Shown here in pieces: positions 52,295-60,827 of a DNA stretch of 64,000 nt (within the stretch, counting starts at the first letter, position 1; each line of letters starts with the position of its first letter). Under the pieces are notes generated by a model. The model ran no database searches, was not told where the DNA came from, and saw only the letters and a list, made by a program, of their open reading frames with translations. This DNA comes from PALSA-1006 sp964571195 (GTDB taxonomy: Bacteria; Pseudomonadota; Gammaproteobacteria; Burkholderiales; Gallionellaceae), in the NCBI GenBank assembly GCA_964571195.1, contig CAZNAD010000008.1, positions 1 to 64,000 of the forward strand, in the 5' to 3' direction. A program made the translations under genes and the position numbers.

Positions 52295-53077
52295 TTAAAT
52301 AGAAGGAAACTTGAAGGCCGACAGCTTAGCAACCATCTGCTCCCAAGTGAAGAATCTCCTAGCTTCGTAATAGAGTACACCTGCGTGTGGACGCTGGTGG
52401 ATGCGCTCAAGAGAAACGGGCTGTAATACCTGTTCCCCTCGTGCCAGATAATGCAACAGTACGAACGGAAACAGGCCCAGCCAGGCTTTTGCCTGGGATG
52501 GATAGCTCAGACAATAGCCCAAGAAGCGCAGGCGATCTCGCCAGGCGATGGATGTCCTTTCCGGTTTGCCATTCGACGATAGCGGATTGAGCACTTTAAA
52601 AAACTGTCCGATGCATTTGTGACCGTTATACAGCGAGAACTGACGTACCTGCCCCAGTAGGCCGCGTTCTTGTACGACAAGCACCACGATGGCATGAAGC
52701 GCATCATGGTCGTGATGTCCGCCCTCCCAAGCCGGGACGGATATCGTGGTTACATTTGGAAAACTATCCAGCCAAGTATCGATCCAGCTTGCAGCCGCAT
52801 CCAGCTGCTCATGCAGGTGTCCATCCGCGATAGACAGAGCCTGTCCTGCAAATGACACGTCTAGCTCCCTGACATCGAGTTTTTGCAACACGGCTAAAGA
52901 TTCCTGGTTGCGACGTACAGGTGAGACGCCACCGAAGCCGCCATCAGTTAGATAAGCGCAGCAAACGCGATGTCCCTGCTGCCGTTCATCTATGATCTTT
53001 TGAAACACGCCGAATTCGTCGTCCTGATGCGCGAAAAAAAACAGGGCTGTCGGAAGATGAGCAGAGGTGGTCGGCAT
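52295..53077 (-). CDS. PIG-L family deacetylase
   Basis: A 260-residue LmbE/PIG-L fold protein. The zinc-site motif is FFAHQDDE (H17, D20, E21), and GGHHDHDALH supplies the third ligand. Such enzymes remove N-acetyl groups from GlcNAc-like sugars on small molecules or lipid carriers. It starts six bases after the GNAT gene stop. In this cassette it could free an amine that the acyltransferase then modifies with a carrier-bound acyl group. That sequence of events is a proposal. Confidence 0.88.
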   Translation of the reverse strand: MPTTSAHLPTALFFFAHQDDEFGVFQKIIDERQQGHRVCCAYLTDGGFGGVSPVRRNQESLAVLQKLDVRELDVSFAGQALSIADGHLHEQLDAAASWIDTWLDSFPNVTTISVPAWEGGHHDHDALHAIVVLVVQERGLLGQVRQFSLYNGHKCIGQFFKVLNPLSSNGKPERTSIAWRDRLRFLGYCLSYPSQAKAWLGLFPFVLLHYLARGEQVLQPVSLERIHQRPHAGVLYYEARRFFTWEQMVAKLSAFKFPSI

Positions 53078-53083
53078 ACTTGG

Positions 53084-54157
53084 TCAGAAGTAATCGAGAT
53101 CGGCGAGTGTGAGATGGAAAGAGCCATCCGTCTCCAGTGTTTTGCCCTCGGTACCGCACACCCGAATGAAGATCGGTGTGGTATGTGGCAGCAAACGTTC
53201 TGGAATGGGGATGAGCGGAAATCCAACAGCAGTCCGCGCTACCTCGCTGCCGGGATTGATCATCGTAAACAAGGCGTCAGCACCCATCGCTGCAGCTTGG
53301 CGAATGAGCCACAGCCGCAGGGCGATGCGAGCAAGGAGCGGTATGTCGACATCAAGCAAAACGTCCATTAGAACCGAATGCACCATGCCGTCCAGCTCGA
53401 CTTTGCGGGTGACGACGTAACCCATGAACTTTCCTTTGTGCGTCACTCGATATACGGTGGCAGGCCATTGTGGCGCATCGGTAAAGCGCCACTTCAGGAA
53501 TGTGCTGGTGCGGGCCAGATGTGGCCCCCCCCGGTGCAGACATTTCGCGCTTAGTGTCGAGAGCTCGTCCTCGCCGATAGGAGCGTGCGCAACATCAAGG
53601 CGGACAAGCGTGCTGGCGATGAGGGACAACAGCGTCAAAAGTCCGCGCCAAGGAGCCGTCAATGTATCGAGCAATCCTATTCTGCGCCCGATGCGTGAGG
53701 CGAGTGGTCCGGCGAGGCGCAACGGAAATCCATATGCGCTCAGCGAGAATGGACGCGGGAAGCGGAGCAGTTTGCTGTATAGCGGAAAGGTCTTTTCATT
53801 GGAAGTGTGATAGATCAGGTCGAAGCCCGTGGCATCACCAGTTGCTTTGGTGATCTGGATGAAATTACCCGGGGTCGTGCGATGTTCGCGATCAATCAGC
53901 AGATCCATGACCGAAGCTGTGGCGAGCATTCTGGTCGCAGTGCACAACGGGCGTGGCTGTACCAGTGCCCGACCGACCACCTTGCCTGCCACATCCAGAC
54001 AGATATAAGTGGATGCACCGAAAGGGGAGGTGAGATGTTTCCATCGGATATGGGCGGCATCGGTGGTGGATGCCGATGTGCCGTATTCCGATTGCGACAG
54101 TGTCAAAAAACCGGGCAGATCCTTTTCCGAAAATGTTCTGACGGATAGCTGGGCCAT
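53084..54157 (-). CDS. GNAT-fold acyltransferase-like protein
   Basis: A 357-residue protein whose N-terminal half (LSVRTFSEKDLPGFLTLSQS, then DVAGKVVGRALVQPRPL and VMDLLIDREHR) follows the GNAT pattern; the second half (GYVVTRKVELDG, VLMDVLLDVD) looks like another GNAT-type repeat. No close family name comes to mind. It lies between an acyl carrier protein and a PIG-L deacetylase, so it is the best candidate for the enzyme that moves the acyl group from carrier to sugar amine. An 8-C run (8 G on the coding strand) is at 53526-53533. Confidence 0.65.
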   Translation of the reverse strand: MAQLSVRTFSEKDLPGFLTLSQSEYGTSASTTDAAHIRWKHLTSPFGASTYICLDVAGKVVGRALVQPRPLCTATRMLATASVMDLLIDREHRTTPGNFIQITKATGDATGFDLIYHTSNEKTFPLYSKLLRFPRPFSLSAYGFPLRLAGPLASRIGRRIGLLDTLTAPWRGLLTLLSLIASTLVRLDVAHAPIGEDELSTLSAKCLHRGGPHLARTSTFLKWRFTDAPQWPATVYRVTHKGKFMGYVVTRKVELDGMVHSVLMDVLLDVDIPLLARIALRLWLIRQAAAMGADALFTMINPGSEVARTAVGFPLIPIPERLLPHTTPIFIRVCGTEGKTLETDGSFHLTLADLDYF

Positions 54158-54213
54158 CGTTCAATGCCTGTCGGGGAAAAGACGGCGGCATAATGCCGCA
54201 CGAAGTTCGGTGC

Positions 54214-54459
54214 TCAAACCAAGCCGTGCTGTTTCAGCGTAGCTAGAATCTTTGGAATAGAGTCAGCTTCCGCCATTTCGGTGATATTCGCGATCTTGCC
54301 GCTGAAGCATTTGTCCAGTGCGACCAGGATGCTGAGTTGGCCGAGCGAGTCCCAAGTCGCCACATCTTCGGCGCGCGTGTTTTCACTCAGTGAGCCCGGC
54401 TTCATTTCGAGAGCTTTTTCGATGACGGAGATGACTTCAGACTTTGATACGGTGGACAT
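54214..54459 (-). CDS. Acyl carrier protein
   Basis: An 81-residue ACP. The phosphopantetheine site is WDSLGQLSIL (Ser38 in the DSL motif), in a four-helix, acidic protein. It is not the fatty-acid-synthesis acpP: the sequence differs (VATWDSLGQ for the usual ELGADSLDTV) and it stands beside KAS III, ketoreductase and methyltransferase genes, so it is a dedicated carrier. It starts four bases after the methyltransferase stop. A 4'-phosphopantetheinyl transferase must act from elsewhere. Confidence 0.92.
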   Translation of the reverse strand: MSTVSKSEVISVIEKALEMKPGSLSENTRAEDVATWDSLGQLSILVALDKCFSGKIANITEMAEADSIPKILATLKQHGLV

Positions 54460-54463
54460 GAGA

Positions 54464-55213
54464 TTAACCTCTTTCTGGGATAAGGGGATTCGTGGCGCGA
54501 TAAACTTCGGTGTAACACAGAACCATGCCGAATTTCTCCTCGAGTTTTATCGAGCCAACGGCGGCGAGTCTGCGCAGTAGCGGAAGATGTGCTTTGAGAT
54601 CGGCGGGCAGAGGCCAGTCCTGTCGACCGACCCGCTGCACTGTTGCGAAATTTGCTCTGGCAGTTTGCAATAGTTTGTCCACGTTCGACAGGGACAACAG
54701 CGGAAAGAACAGGCTGCCACCGGGATTGAGATGGGCAGGGGCGTTGCACAGGATGTCGGCGATCAGATCGATGCCATCCTCTCCCGTGTTACAGGGTACC
54801 CCCTGAAACCAGGGCGAGACTACGGCGACGTCCTGTGCAATGCCGGAGATATCATCCACGACCACATCGAACCGCTCGTTTGCCCAGGGCTCGAACAGCG
54901 AGCCGCCACGCACCTCAGCAGCACAACCATGGCGCGCAAAGTTCTCTCGGCTGCACAATACTGCGGGCTCGCTCAGATCGGATGCATACACCGGCGTTTT
55001 GATGAGGCCGCTACGATGAAGTGCAAGACCCACCACCCCGGTTCCGCAGCCCAGCTCAAGCAGAGTGACCGGTGTCGAAACAGCGTCTCTGACAGCCTGA
55101 ATCAACAGCGTCGTGGTTGCATTTGGCGTAAAAACACCGGGAGCTGTGACTAGCGAGAGTGGTTGCTCGGGCCCGATAGAAAAGCTGATCTCTGTACGTT
55201 GTGTGCTGGTCAT
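54464..55213 (-). CDS. Class I SAM-dependent methyltransferase
   Basis: A 249-residue Rossmann methyltransferase. The SAM-binding motif is LLELGCGTGVVGLALH, followed by the acidic VYASDLSEPAV. The architecture recalls HemK/PrmC-like enzymes, but the position of their NPPY motif reads DDISG here, so it is probably not an N-methyltransferase of that type. Between the ACP and ketoreductase genes it may methylate the acyl group on the carrier (C- or O-methylation) or the sugar. Confidence is high for the fold and low for the target. Confidence 0.8.
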   Translation of the reverse strand: MTSTQRTEISFSIGPEQPLSLVTAPGVFTPNATTTLLIQAVRDAVSTPVTLLELGCGTGVVGLALHRSGLIKTPVYASDLSEPAVLCSRENFARHGCAAEVRGGSLFEPWANERFDVVVDDISGIAQDVAVVSPWFQGVPCNTGEDGIDLIADILCNAPAHLNPGGSLFFPLLSLSNVDKLLQTARANFATVQRVGRQDWPLPADLKAHLPLLRRLAAVGSIKLEEKFGMVLCYTEVYRATNPLIPERG

Positions 55214-55248
55214 GGCTCTGTCGTGTTCTGGATGGCGTGGATTTTAAT

Positions 55249-55932
55249 TCAGATGCCGCCGTCGATGTTAATCGCACTGCCGTTAACGTATTCCGATTTC
55301 ATCAGGAACTCGATGGCATTCACGATATTGGAAGGCTCGCCGAGCCGTCTGGATGGGATGGATTCGGTAATGTCCTGGCGCATCTTCTCGCTCAGTGTTT
55401 CAATCAGCCCTGTGTTGAAGTAACCAGCCACCAGCACGTTCGAGGTGATGCCGAAACGCGCATACTCGTTTGCCAATACGCGCGACATCCCCAACAGACC
55501 GGTCTTTGCGGTCGAATAGGCCAGCGTTCCCGGCACACCGCGCATTCCGGCAACCGATGAAATATGAATTATGCGTCCCCATTTTTCCGCAATCATTGGC
55601 ATCAGCATGGCGCGGGTCAGCAGGAAATTCCCGCGCAGATTCACGTTGATCGCCTGGTCCCAATCGCTGATGTCGAGTTTGGCGGCGAGACTGTCGCGGC
55701 TGAGCGCTGCGGCATGTACGAGGGTAATCCGTGATAACTTATCGTTCATCTTGGCCGCAAAGTCGTTTACTTCGCGCTCCGAAGTCAGATCGAGCTGCTG
55801 TAGCGTGACCCTCTCCAGGCCGGTAATGTCGGGCTGTTTCGAATGATAGACAGCTGTCACATGATCCAGCTTGCTCAATGCAGGCAGGATGGCGCGGCCA
55901 ATGCCACCAGAGGCTCCTGTCAGGATGATCAT
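55249..55932 (-). CDS. 3-oxoacyl-ACP reductase-like SDR
   Basis: A 227-residue classical SDR. It has LTGASGGIGRAI at the N-terminus, HAAALSRDSL in place of NAG, ISSVAG, YSTAK (Y139/K143) and a FabG-like end, GSAINIDGGI. I start at ATG 55932, which overlaps the KAS III stop (ATGA); an upstream codon at 55965 would add 11 residues. Next to KAS III and ACP, it should reduce a 3-oxoacyl-ACP to the 3-hydroxy form. Confidence 0.87.
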   Translation of the reverse strand: MIILTGASGGIGRAILPALSKLDHVTAVYHSKQPDITGLERVTLQQLDLTSEREVNDFAAKMNDKLSRITLVHAAALSRDSLAAKLDISDWDQAINVNLRGNFLLTRAMLMPMIAEKWGRIIHISSVAGMRGVPGTLAYSTAKTGLLGMSRVLANEYARFGITSNVLVAGYFNTGLIETLSEKMRQDITESIPSRRLGEPSNIVNAIEFLMKSEYVNGSAINIDGGI

Positions 55933-56903
55933 ATCGCCGACCAGCGCATCAATGTCGCGCCCCATGAGAGTCCCACGCCAAATCCGACAAGCATGACTCT
56001 ATCTCCGTCTTTCAGGCGACCTTGTGTCGCCGCATCCTTGAGTGCAATGGGGATGGAGGCCGAGACGGTGTTGCCGATGCTCTCAAAATTGGTATAGACC
56101 TTATCCTTGTCTAATGCCATCGTACGAATCAGATTCTCGATCACCAGTTTGCTGGCTTGATGGAATACGAACAGATCGATGTCTGCGAGCGTCAATCTGG
56201 CGCGTTCGAGCAATGCGTCGATACTTGATGGCACTACGCGCATGGTGAACAGGAACACGTCACTGCCCTGCATCTCCAATGTGCCGCAACCAACTGAGGC
56301 AGCCTCTCCGCGTGCCCCGCTGTTTCTGACGATGAGTCGGTCGTAACCTGCGCCGTCGGTACCGAATTCGAACGGTCCGAGCTGGTCGGCATCGCAACCT
56401 TCCAGCAGGGCAGCCGCAGCGCCATCGCTGAACAGCGGGCGACAGGTGCGATCGTTCTTGCCGATGTATTTGGTATAGGTGTCCGCACATAGTACCAAGC
56501 CACGATGAGCCGCGCCTGATTCGATCAGGCTGCCCGCGATCGCCAGTGCATTCACGAAACCGGAGCAGCCCAGATTGACATCAAAAGCCATACAGTTCTT
56601 TGTCAAACCAAGTCGTTCCTGCAGGATACAGGCACTGGTCGGCAGCACATAATCCGGCGATTGTGTGACCAGAATCAGCAGATCGATCTCTGCACAGCGC
56701 GAATCTCGCTCCAGCAACTTTTTACCTGCGGCACAAGCCAGATCGACCGCAGTCTCTCCCGGTGCGGAGACATGGCGGCTGAAGATGCCGGTCTTGTCGA
56801 GGATCTTCGGCATGTCCCAATCGGGATTATCGTGCTGTAACACATCTACGCCTTCAATCGTCTCGGGCAGATGGTATTCGATGGCGCTGATCTTAACTTT
56901 CAT
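55929..56903 (-). CDS. 3-oxoacyl-ACP synthase III-like (KAS III) enzyme
   Basis: A 324-residue thiolase-fold enzyme with the complete KAS III triad: Cys113 in NLGCSGF, His248 in FHQASK and Asn278 in GNTVSAS. It should condense a short acyl-CoA with malonyl-ACP to give a 3-oxoacyl-ACP, which the adjoining ketoreductase can reduce. The C-terminal half (LVGFGVGLSWGATLMRW) is canonical. It is not with housekeeping fab genes, so a special short acyl product is likely. Confidence 0.9.
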   Translation of the reverse strand: MKVKISAIEYHLPETIEGVDVLQHDNPDWDMPKILDKTGIFSRHVSAPGETAVDLACAAGKKLLERDSRCAEIDLLILVTQSPDYVLPTSACILQERLGLTKNCMAFDVNLGCSGFVNALAIAGSLIESGAAHRGLVLCADTYTKYIGKNDRTCRPLFSDGAAAALLEGCDADQLGPFEFGTDGAGYDRLIVRNSGARGEAASVGCGTLEMQGSDVFLFTMRVVPSSIDALLERARLTLADIDLFVFHQASKLVIENLIRTMALDKDKVYTNFESIGNTVSASIPIALKDAATQGRLKDGDRVMLVGFGVGLSWGATLMRWSAI

Positions 56904-56942
56904 TTATCACTTATTCAGAATGGCCATGTCCGTATGGTCAGT

Positions 56943-57299
56943 TCAGTTACTTTTGTTCAGGGATAATATCGCCAGCCCCGCGATGACGAGCATCAATCCG
57001 ACCCAGTAGCTGGTGCTGGGAAAAGACTTTTCGATCACCGACTGGAAGATAGCGGCAAAGAAGATGGCCGTGGCTGAAATCGGATAGGCGTATCTTATAT
57101 CAAACCTAGACAGGATATAGATCCACAGAATCATCGCGAAGGCATAGATGAATATGCCCAGCCACAGCCAGTAGCTGTGCAGCGCTGCGCGGAGGGAAAA
57201 ACCTTGAGCGGGAAAAAGGTCTTTCGAGGCCAGCGCTAGGACGATCTGCCCCACTGCCATAATGACAGCGAATAGCAGTGTGATGGCTACATTTGTCAT
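56943..57299 (-). CDS. Small DMT-type (EamA/ArnE-F-like) membrane protein
   Basis: A 118-residue protein with four transmembrane helices: the first runs AITLLFAVIMAVGQIVLAL, and the third has YAYPISATAIFFAAIF, the small-multidrug-resistance/EamA pattern. ArnE/ArnF of this size flip undecaprenyl-phosphate-aminoarabinose. Its start overlaps the GT2 stop by ATGA, strongly suggesting a loading-flipping pair. A single subunit is present, so a homodimer would be needed. Confidence 0.85.
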   Translation of the reverse strand: MTNVAITLLFAVIMAVGQIVLALASKDLFPAQGFSLRAALHSYWLWLGIFIYAFAMILWIYILSRFDIRYAYPISATAIFFAAIFQSVIEKSFPSTSYWVGLMLVIAGLAILSLNKSN

Positions 57300-58297
57300 G
57301 TCGCGCTCCGCAACGGGAAAGTTGAATGTCCCTGCAATCTGCGGTGCAGGGGCTGGACAGGGATGGATGCGATGTCATAGGCGAGAAAGGCGAGTACCAG
57401 TTGCATGCCCATCAGTGTGGGCAGGGCGGATAACATGACCGTGCCGGTGGGGGTGGAGATGCCTTCGCGTACCGCTAAGAACCAATGCCATCCGCCGAAA
57501 CCCATGCCAAAAAGCAGTAACGCCAATCCCAGAGGCAGCTCGATCGAGGCTAATGAAAGATCTCGCAGATAATAGTTGTAGAAGATGCGTTTGGACAAAT
57601 TGCGCAAATGTTTGACCAGGAACTCGCCGAGTATTCTGGATATCTTCAGATTGCTCACCTCATCGCAATATCTGGCATCCATCGGAATATCCACCACCAC
57701 TGCGCGCAGCGTATTAAGTCTAAACAGCATGTCAGTTTCGAAGAAGTAGCGGTTGCTGATCTTGGCAAACGGCAGGTGCGACGCTACGCGGGCATGGATG
57801 GCCGTATAACCGTTGGTTGGATCGAACAGGTTCCAGTACCCAGACGAGAGTTTCGTCATGAACGACAACACCGCGTTGCCGAATAGTCGAATGCCGGGCA
57901 TGGCACTGATCTTTTCGAGATCGAAGAATCGGTTGCCCTTTGTATAATCGGCTTCCCCTGACAGAATGGGTTGGACGAAGTCGGATATCAGTGCGGGATC
58001 CATCTGCCCGTCACCGTCTACCTTAACGATCACTTCCATACCGTCGGCGATGGCAGCACGGTATCCGGCCATTACCGCACCACCAACACCGAGATTGGCT
58101 TCATTACAGATTACAACGACTCGTTCGTCCGTGCAGTTCTCGCGCACAAACTTGCCGCTGCCATCGGGGCAACAATCATCAACCACATATATTCTGGAAA
58201 CTTCGTCGCCGATGCCGCCAACGACTTGAAGAATGTGACTCTTTACTTTATAAGCGGGTATGACCACGCAGATTTTTGCGATTGGAGCACTGGACAT
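57296..58297 (-). CDS. DPM1/GtrB-like polyprenyl-phosphate glycosyltransferase
   Basis: A 333-residue GT2. The catalytic domain shows CVVIPAYKVKSHILQVV, VVDDCCPDGSG and the metal motif KVDGDGQMDP; two C-terminal helices (~245-265 and ~285-310) anchor it. It is the first gene of the - strand cassette and is coupled to the small DMT gene. It should load a sugar onto undecaprenyl phosphate. It is more divergent from the enzymes at 3367 and 13129 than they are from each other. Confidence 0.87.
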   Translation of the reverse strand: MSSAPIAKICVVIPAYKVKSHILQVVGGIGDEVSRIYVVDDCCPDGSGKFVRENCTDERVVVICNEANLGVGGAVMAGYRAAIADGMEVIVKVDGDGQMDPALISDFVQPILSGEADYTKGNRFFDLEKISAMPGIRLFGNAVLSFMTKLSSGYWNLFDPTNGYTAIHARVASHLPFAKISNRYFFETDMLFRLNTLRAVVVDIPMDARYCDEVSNLKISRILGEFLVKHLRNLSKRIFYNYYLRDLSLASIELPLGLALLLFGMGFGGWHWFLAVREGISTPTGTVMLSALPTLMGMQLVLAFLAYDIASIPVQPLHRRLQGHSTFPLRSAT

Positions 58298-58370
58298 GTA
58301 TTTTCCTTGGCCCCCCGGCTGTCTTAGCAGTGAGGCAGACTACTGACACTTGACTGAAATGTAACATGTG

Positions 58371-59192
58371 ATGGCCATTTACGCGATAGGTGACATACAA
58401 GGCTGTTATGCCGAGCTCCAGCAGTTGCTGGAAAAGATCCGCTTCGATCCGACCCAGGATCACATCTGGCTGGTGGGTGATCTGGTCAACCGTGGTCCGG
58501 GATCATTGGAGGTGCTGCGGCTGGTGAAATCATTTGGCGACCGTGCCATCACCGTGCTCGGCAATCACGATCTGCATCTGCTTGCGGTCGCTGCAGGTGA
58601 GGCTGCATTGCATCGCAGCGATACACTGGATGAGATATTGAACGCGCCTGATCGGGACGAGTTGCTTGCCTGGTTACGGCATCAGCGCTTGTTGTATGCC
58701 GAAGGGGATTACGTCTTAGTGCATGCCGGATTGTTGCCGCAATGGAGTGTGAGGCAAGCGGCCGGTCTTGCACGCGAGGTGGAAAAGGCTTTGCGCGGCG
58801 ACGACTACGCCACATTCTTCGAGCACATGTATGGCAATTCACCGCATGGATGGAGCGATGATTACAGCGGTTACAAACGACTTCGCGTCATCACCAATGC
58901 GCTCACGCGCATGCGCATCTGCACCCCGCAGGGTGAGATGGAATTCAAATTCAAAGGGGAAGTGGAAAAGATTCCGCACGGCTACGTGCCGTGGTTCGAT
59001 TTGCCCAAGCGCAAGAGCCGTGATGCGACCGTTATCTTCGGTCACTGGTCCGCATTGGGACTGAAGGTCATGCCGAATATCATCGCTTTGGATACCGGAT
59101 GCCTATGGGGCGGGACGTTGACGGCCATTCGTCTCGAAGACCGCCAACTGTTCCAAGTGGCATGTACCAATCCGGTGGCACAGGATTGGTAA
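58371..59192 (+). CDS. apaH: Symmetrical bis(5'-nucleosyl)-tetraphosphatase
   Basis: A 273-residue PPP-family phosphatase hydrolysing Ap4A to two ADP, a stress-linked nucleotide. The metal motifs are complete: GDIQGCYAELQQLL, GDLVNRGPGS and GNHDLHLL. FGHWSALG is also present. ATG 58371 is preferred; an immediately preceding GTG is possible. It is divergent from the glycan cassette with a 70-bp gap and converges on infA. Confidence 0.95.
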   Translation: MAIYAIGDIQGCYAELQQLLEKIRFDPTQDHIWLVGDLVNRGPGSLEVLRLVKSFGDRAITVLGNHDLHLLAVAAGEAALHRSDTLDEILNAPDRDELLAWLRHQRLLYAEGDYVLVHAGLLPQWSVRQAAGLAREVEKALRGDDYATFFEHMYGNSPHGWSDDYSGYKRLRVITNALTRMRICTPQGEMEFKFKGEVEKIPHGYVPWFDLPKRKSRDATVIFGHWSALGLKVMPNIIALDTGCLWGGTLTAIRLEDRQLFQVACTNPVAQDW

Positions 59193-59201
59193 CGGGCTTT
59201 C

Positions 59202-59462
59202 TTAATACCTGCGCGCTTGCGGGGTGTAGGCACTGCTCCGCACATCGAGATGGCGGAAAGTGATGCGTCCCTTGCTCAGGTCGTAAGGAGAAAGCTCAAG
59301 CGACACCTTGTCGCCGGCGATGATACGGATATGGTTCTTCTTCATCTTGCCGGCGCTGTAGGCGATGAGCTTGTGGCCGTTCTCCAGCGTCACGCGAAAG
59401 CGCGAATCCGGCAGCACTTCATCCACCATGCCGCTCATTTCGAGCAGCGCTTCCTTCGCCAT
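59202..59462 (-). CDS. infA: Translation initiation factor IF-1
   Basis: An 86-residue S1-type OB-fold protein. EMSGMVDEVLPDSRFRVTLENGH and the KMKKNHIRIIAGDKV core are typical of IF-1. It is longer than the 72-residue E. coli factor at the C-terminus (VRSSAYTPQARRY), as in the second infA copies of betaproteobacteria. The start codon is fused to the stop of the cold-shock gene (TAATG), so both are translated from one message. Confidence 0.95.
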   Translation of the reverse strand: MAKEALLEMSGMVDEVLPDSRFRVTLENGHKLIAYSAGKMKKNHIRIIAGDKVSLELSPYDLSKGRITFRHLDVRSSAYTPQARRY

Positions 59463-59668
59463 TATTCCGCGCCGCGGATGTTCGACGCCTGCTGACCTTT
59501 GGGGCCGGCTGTGATGTCGAAATTCACACGCTGACCTTCGGTCAATGTCTTGAAACCTGCGCTCTGGATTGCGGAGAAATGCGCGAACAGATCATCGCCG
59601 CCATTCTCCGGAGTGATGAAGCCAAAACCTTTTGCATCGTTGAACCACTTAACTGTACCTGCTGCCAT
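59462..59668 (-). CDS. Cold-shock domain protein
   Basis: A 68-residue CspA-family RNA chaperone. RNP1 reads KGFGFITPE and RNP2 DLFAHFSAI. A strong Shine-Dalgarno (AGGAG) lies eight bases before ATG 59668. The stop overlaps infA (TAATG). The 200-bp leader upstream suits temperature-dependent mRNA control, common in this family. Confidence 0.96.
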   Translation of the reverse strand: MAAGTVKWFNDAKGFGFITPENGGDDLFAHFSAIQSAGFKTLTEGQRVNFDITAGPKGQQASNIRGAE

Positions 59669-59868
59669 GATGAATCTCCTGAAAAAATATAAAGGGACTA
59701 GCCCCGAGTAGGGCGAAGATCAAGACGGCAAGAAGATGAAGGAAGGAATTACCGCAGAACGGAGACTAACCAGACAACAACGACAGACTTGAGAATCGCG
59801 GCGCGCACTGTGCGCTTAATCGCGGGGAATAGCAAACGAATTCTGATGTTTCTGAAACGCCTAGCTGG
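59669..59868 (-). promoter_or_regulatory. Long leader of the csp-infA transcript with a palindrome
   Basis: A 200-bp gap upstream of the cold-shock gene. It contains a 13-base palindrome (GCGCACTGTGCGC, 59803-59815) flanked by direct AATCGCG repeats (59794-59800, 59818-59824), and a weak hairpin over the stop of the upstream kinase gene. It may hold the promoter and a structured 5' UTR; no cold box can be claimed by eye. Confidence 0.4.
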
Positions 59869-60768
59869 CTAGGTGCGTTGCAACAGCTTCCGCATCATCT
59901 GTGCTGCCTGTCTCACATATCCTCCGCCGAACAGGTTCGCATGATTGAGGATGTGGTAGAGATTGTACAGGTCGCGGCGATTTTCATAACCGTCATCGAG
60001 CGGCCACGTCGCGCGGTACGCGGCATAAAAATCGGCGGGGTAGCCCCCGAACAGTTCCGTCATGGCGATATCGCATTCGCGATCACCGTAATAGACAGCC
60101 GGGTCGAAGAGTATGGGAGTGCCATCGGCCAGAAAGGCATGGTTGCCACTCCACAGGTCTCCATGCAACAGTGAAGGCTGCGGGATATGTCCCGCAAAAA
60201 GAGCGGGCAGGGAATCGAGCAGGCATTTCCCCAAGTGCTGCAATTCATCAGCGTGACCGTTCTTTGTCGCGAGTTTCAATTGAAAGCCCAGACGCTGTTC
60301 GCGCCAGAAAGAGAGCCAGTCATCTTTCCAGTCGTTTGGCTGCGGCGAGGTGCCGATGAAATTATCGTACGCAAAACCGAATCGAGATGCCGAGCAGCGA
60401 TGCAGTGCGGCCAGTTGTTTACCCAGTAACATCGCATCACCGCGAGATTGCAGTTCCAGATGTTCAAGCACCAGATAACTCTGCTGCATTGTTGTGCCAT
60501 GCACCACAGGGCATGGCACACGCAGGGTGCCGGTTGCGGCGATGGTTTCGAGTCCATGTGTTTCGGCAGCGAAGATATCGATATGGCGCGCGGCATTCAA
60601 TTTGAGGAAGTATCGTGAGCCGTCCGTACCGTCGAGGTGGAACGCCTCATTGATGCTGCCACCCGCGACGGGTGTCACTCGATGCAATGCGAATGGATGC
60701 CCGGTCGCGGAGTGGATCGCTGCGGTAACGGTATGCCAGATCGCCTTGTCAGGGGAATCGTGCGGCAT
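59869..60768 (-). CDS. Fructosamine kinase family protein
   Basis: A 299-residue kinase of the FN3K/aminoglycoside-phosphotransferase fold. It shows PVAGGSINEAFHL near the N-terminus (phosphate loop), then the catalytic LLHGDLWSGNHAF and the metal-binding ILFDPAVYYGDRECDIA. These enzymes phosphorylate ketoamines to trigger deglycation of proteins. I use ATG 60768; a TTG at 60783 would add five residues. It is a single gene between the multihaem cytochrome and the cold-shock gene. Confidence 0.9.
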   Translation of the reverse strand: MPHDSPDKAIWHTVTAAIHSATGHPFALHRVTPVAGGSINEAFHLDGTDGSRYFLKLNAARHIDIFAAETHGLETIAATGTLRVPCPVVHGTTMQQSYLVLEHLELQSRGDAMLLGKQLAALHRCSASRFGFAYDNFIGTSPQPNDWKDDWLSFWREQRLGFQLKLATKNGHADELQHLGKCLLDSLPALFAGHIPQPSLLHGDLWSGNHAFLADGTPILFDPAVYYGDRECDIAMTELFGGYPADFYAAYRATWPLDDGYENRRDLYNLYHILNHANLFGGGYVRQAAQMMRKLLQRT

Positions 60769-60827
60769 ATATTGCGAATGCAAATGTTCTCATCAATTAT
60801 CCAGTGTTCCCATTTTTCGTTCTGGCA

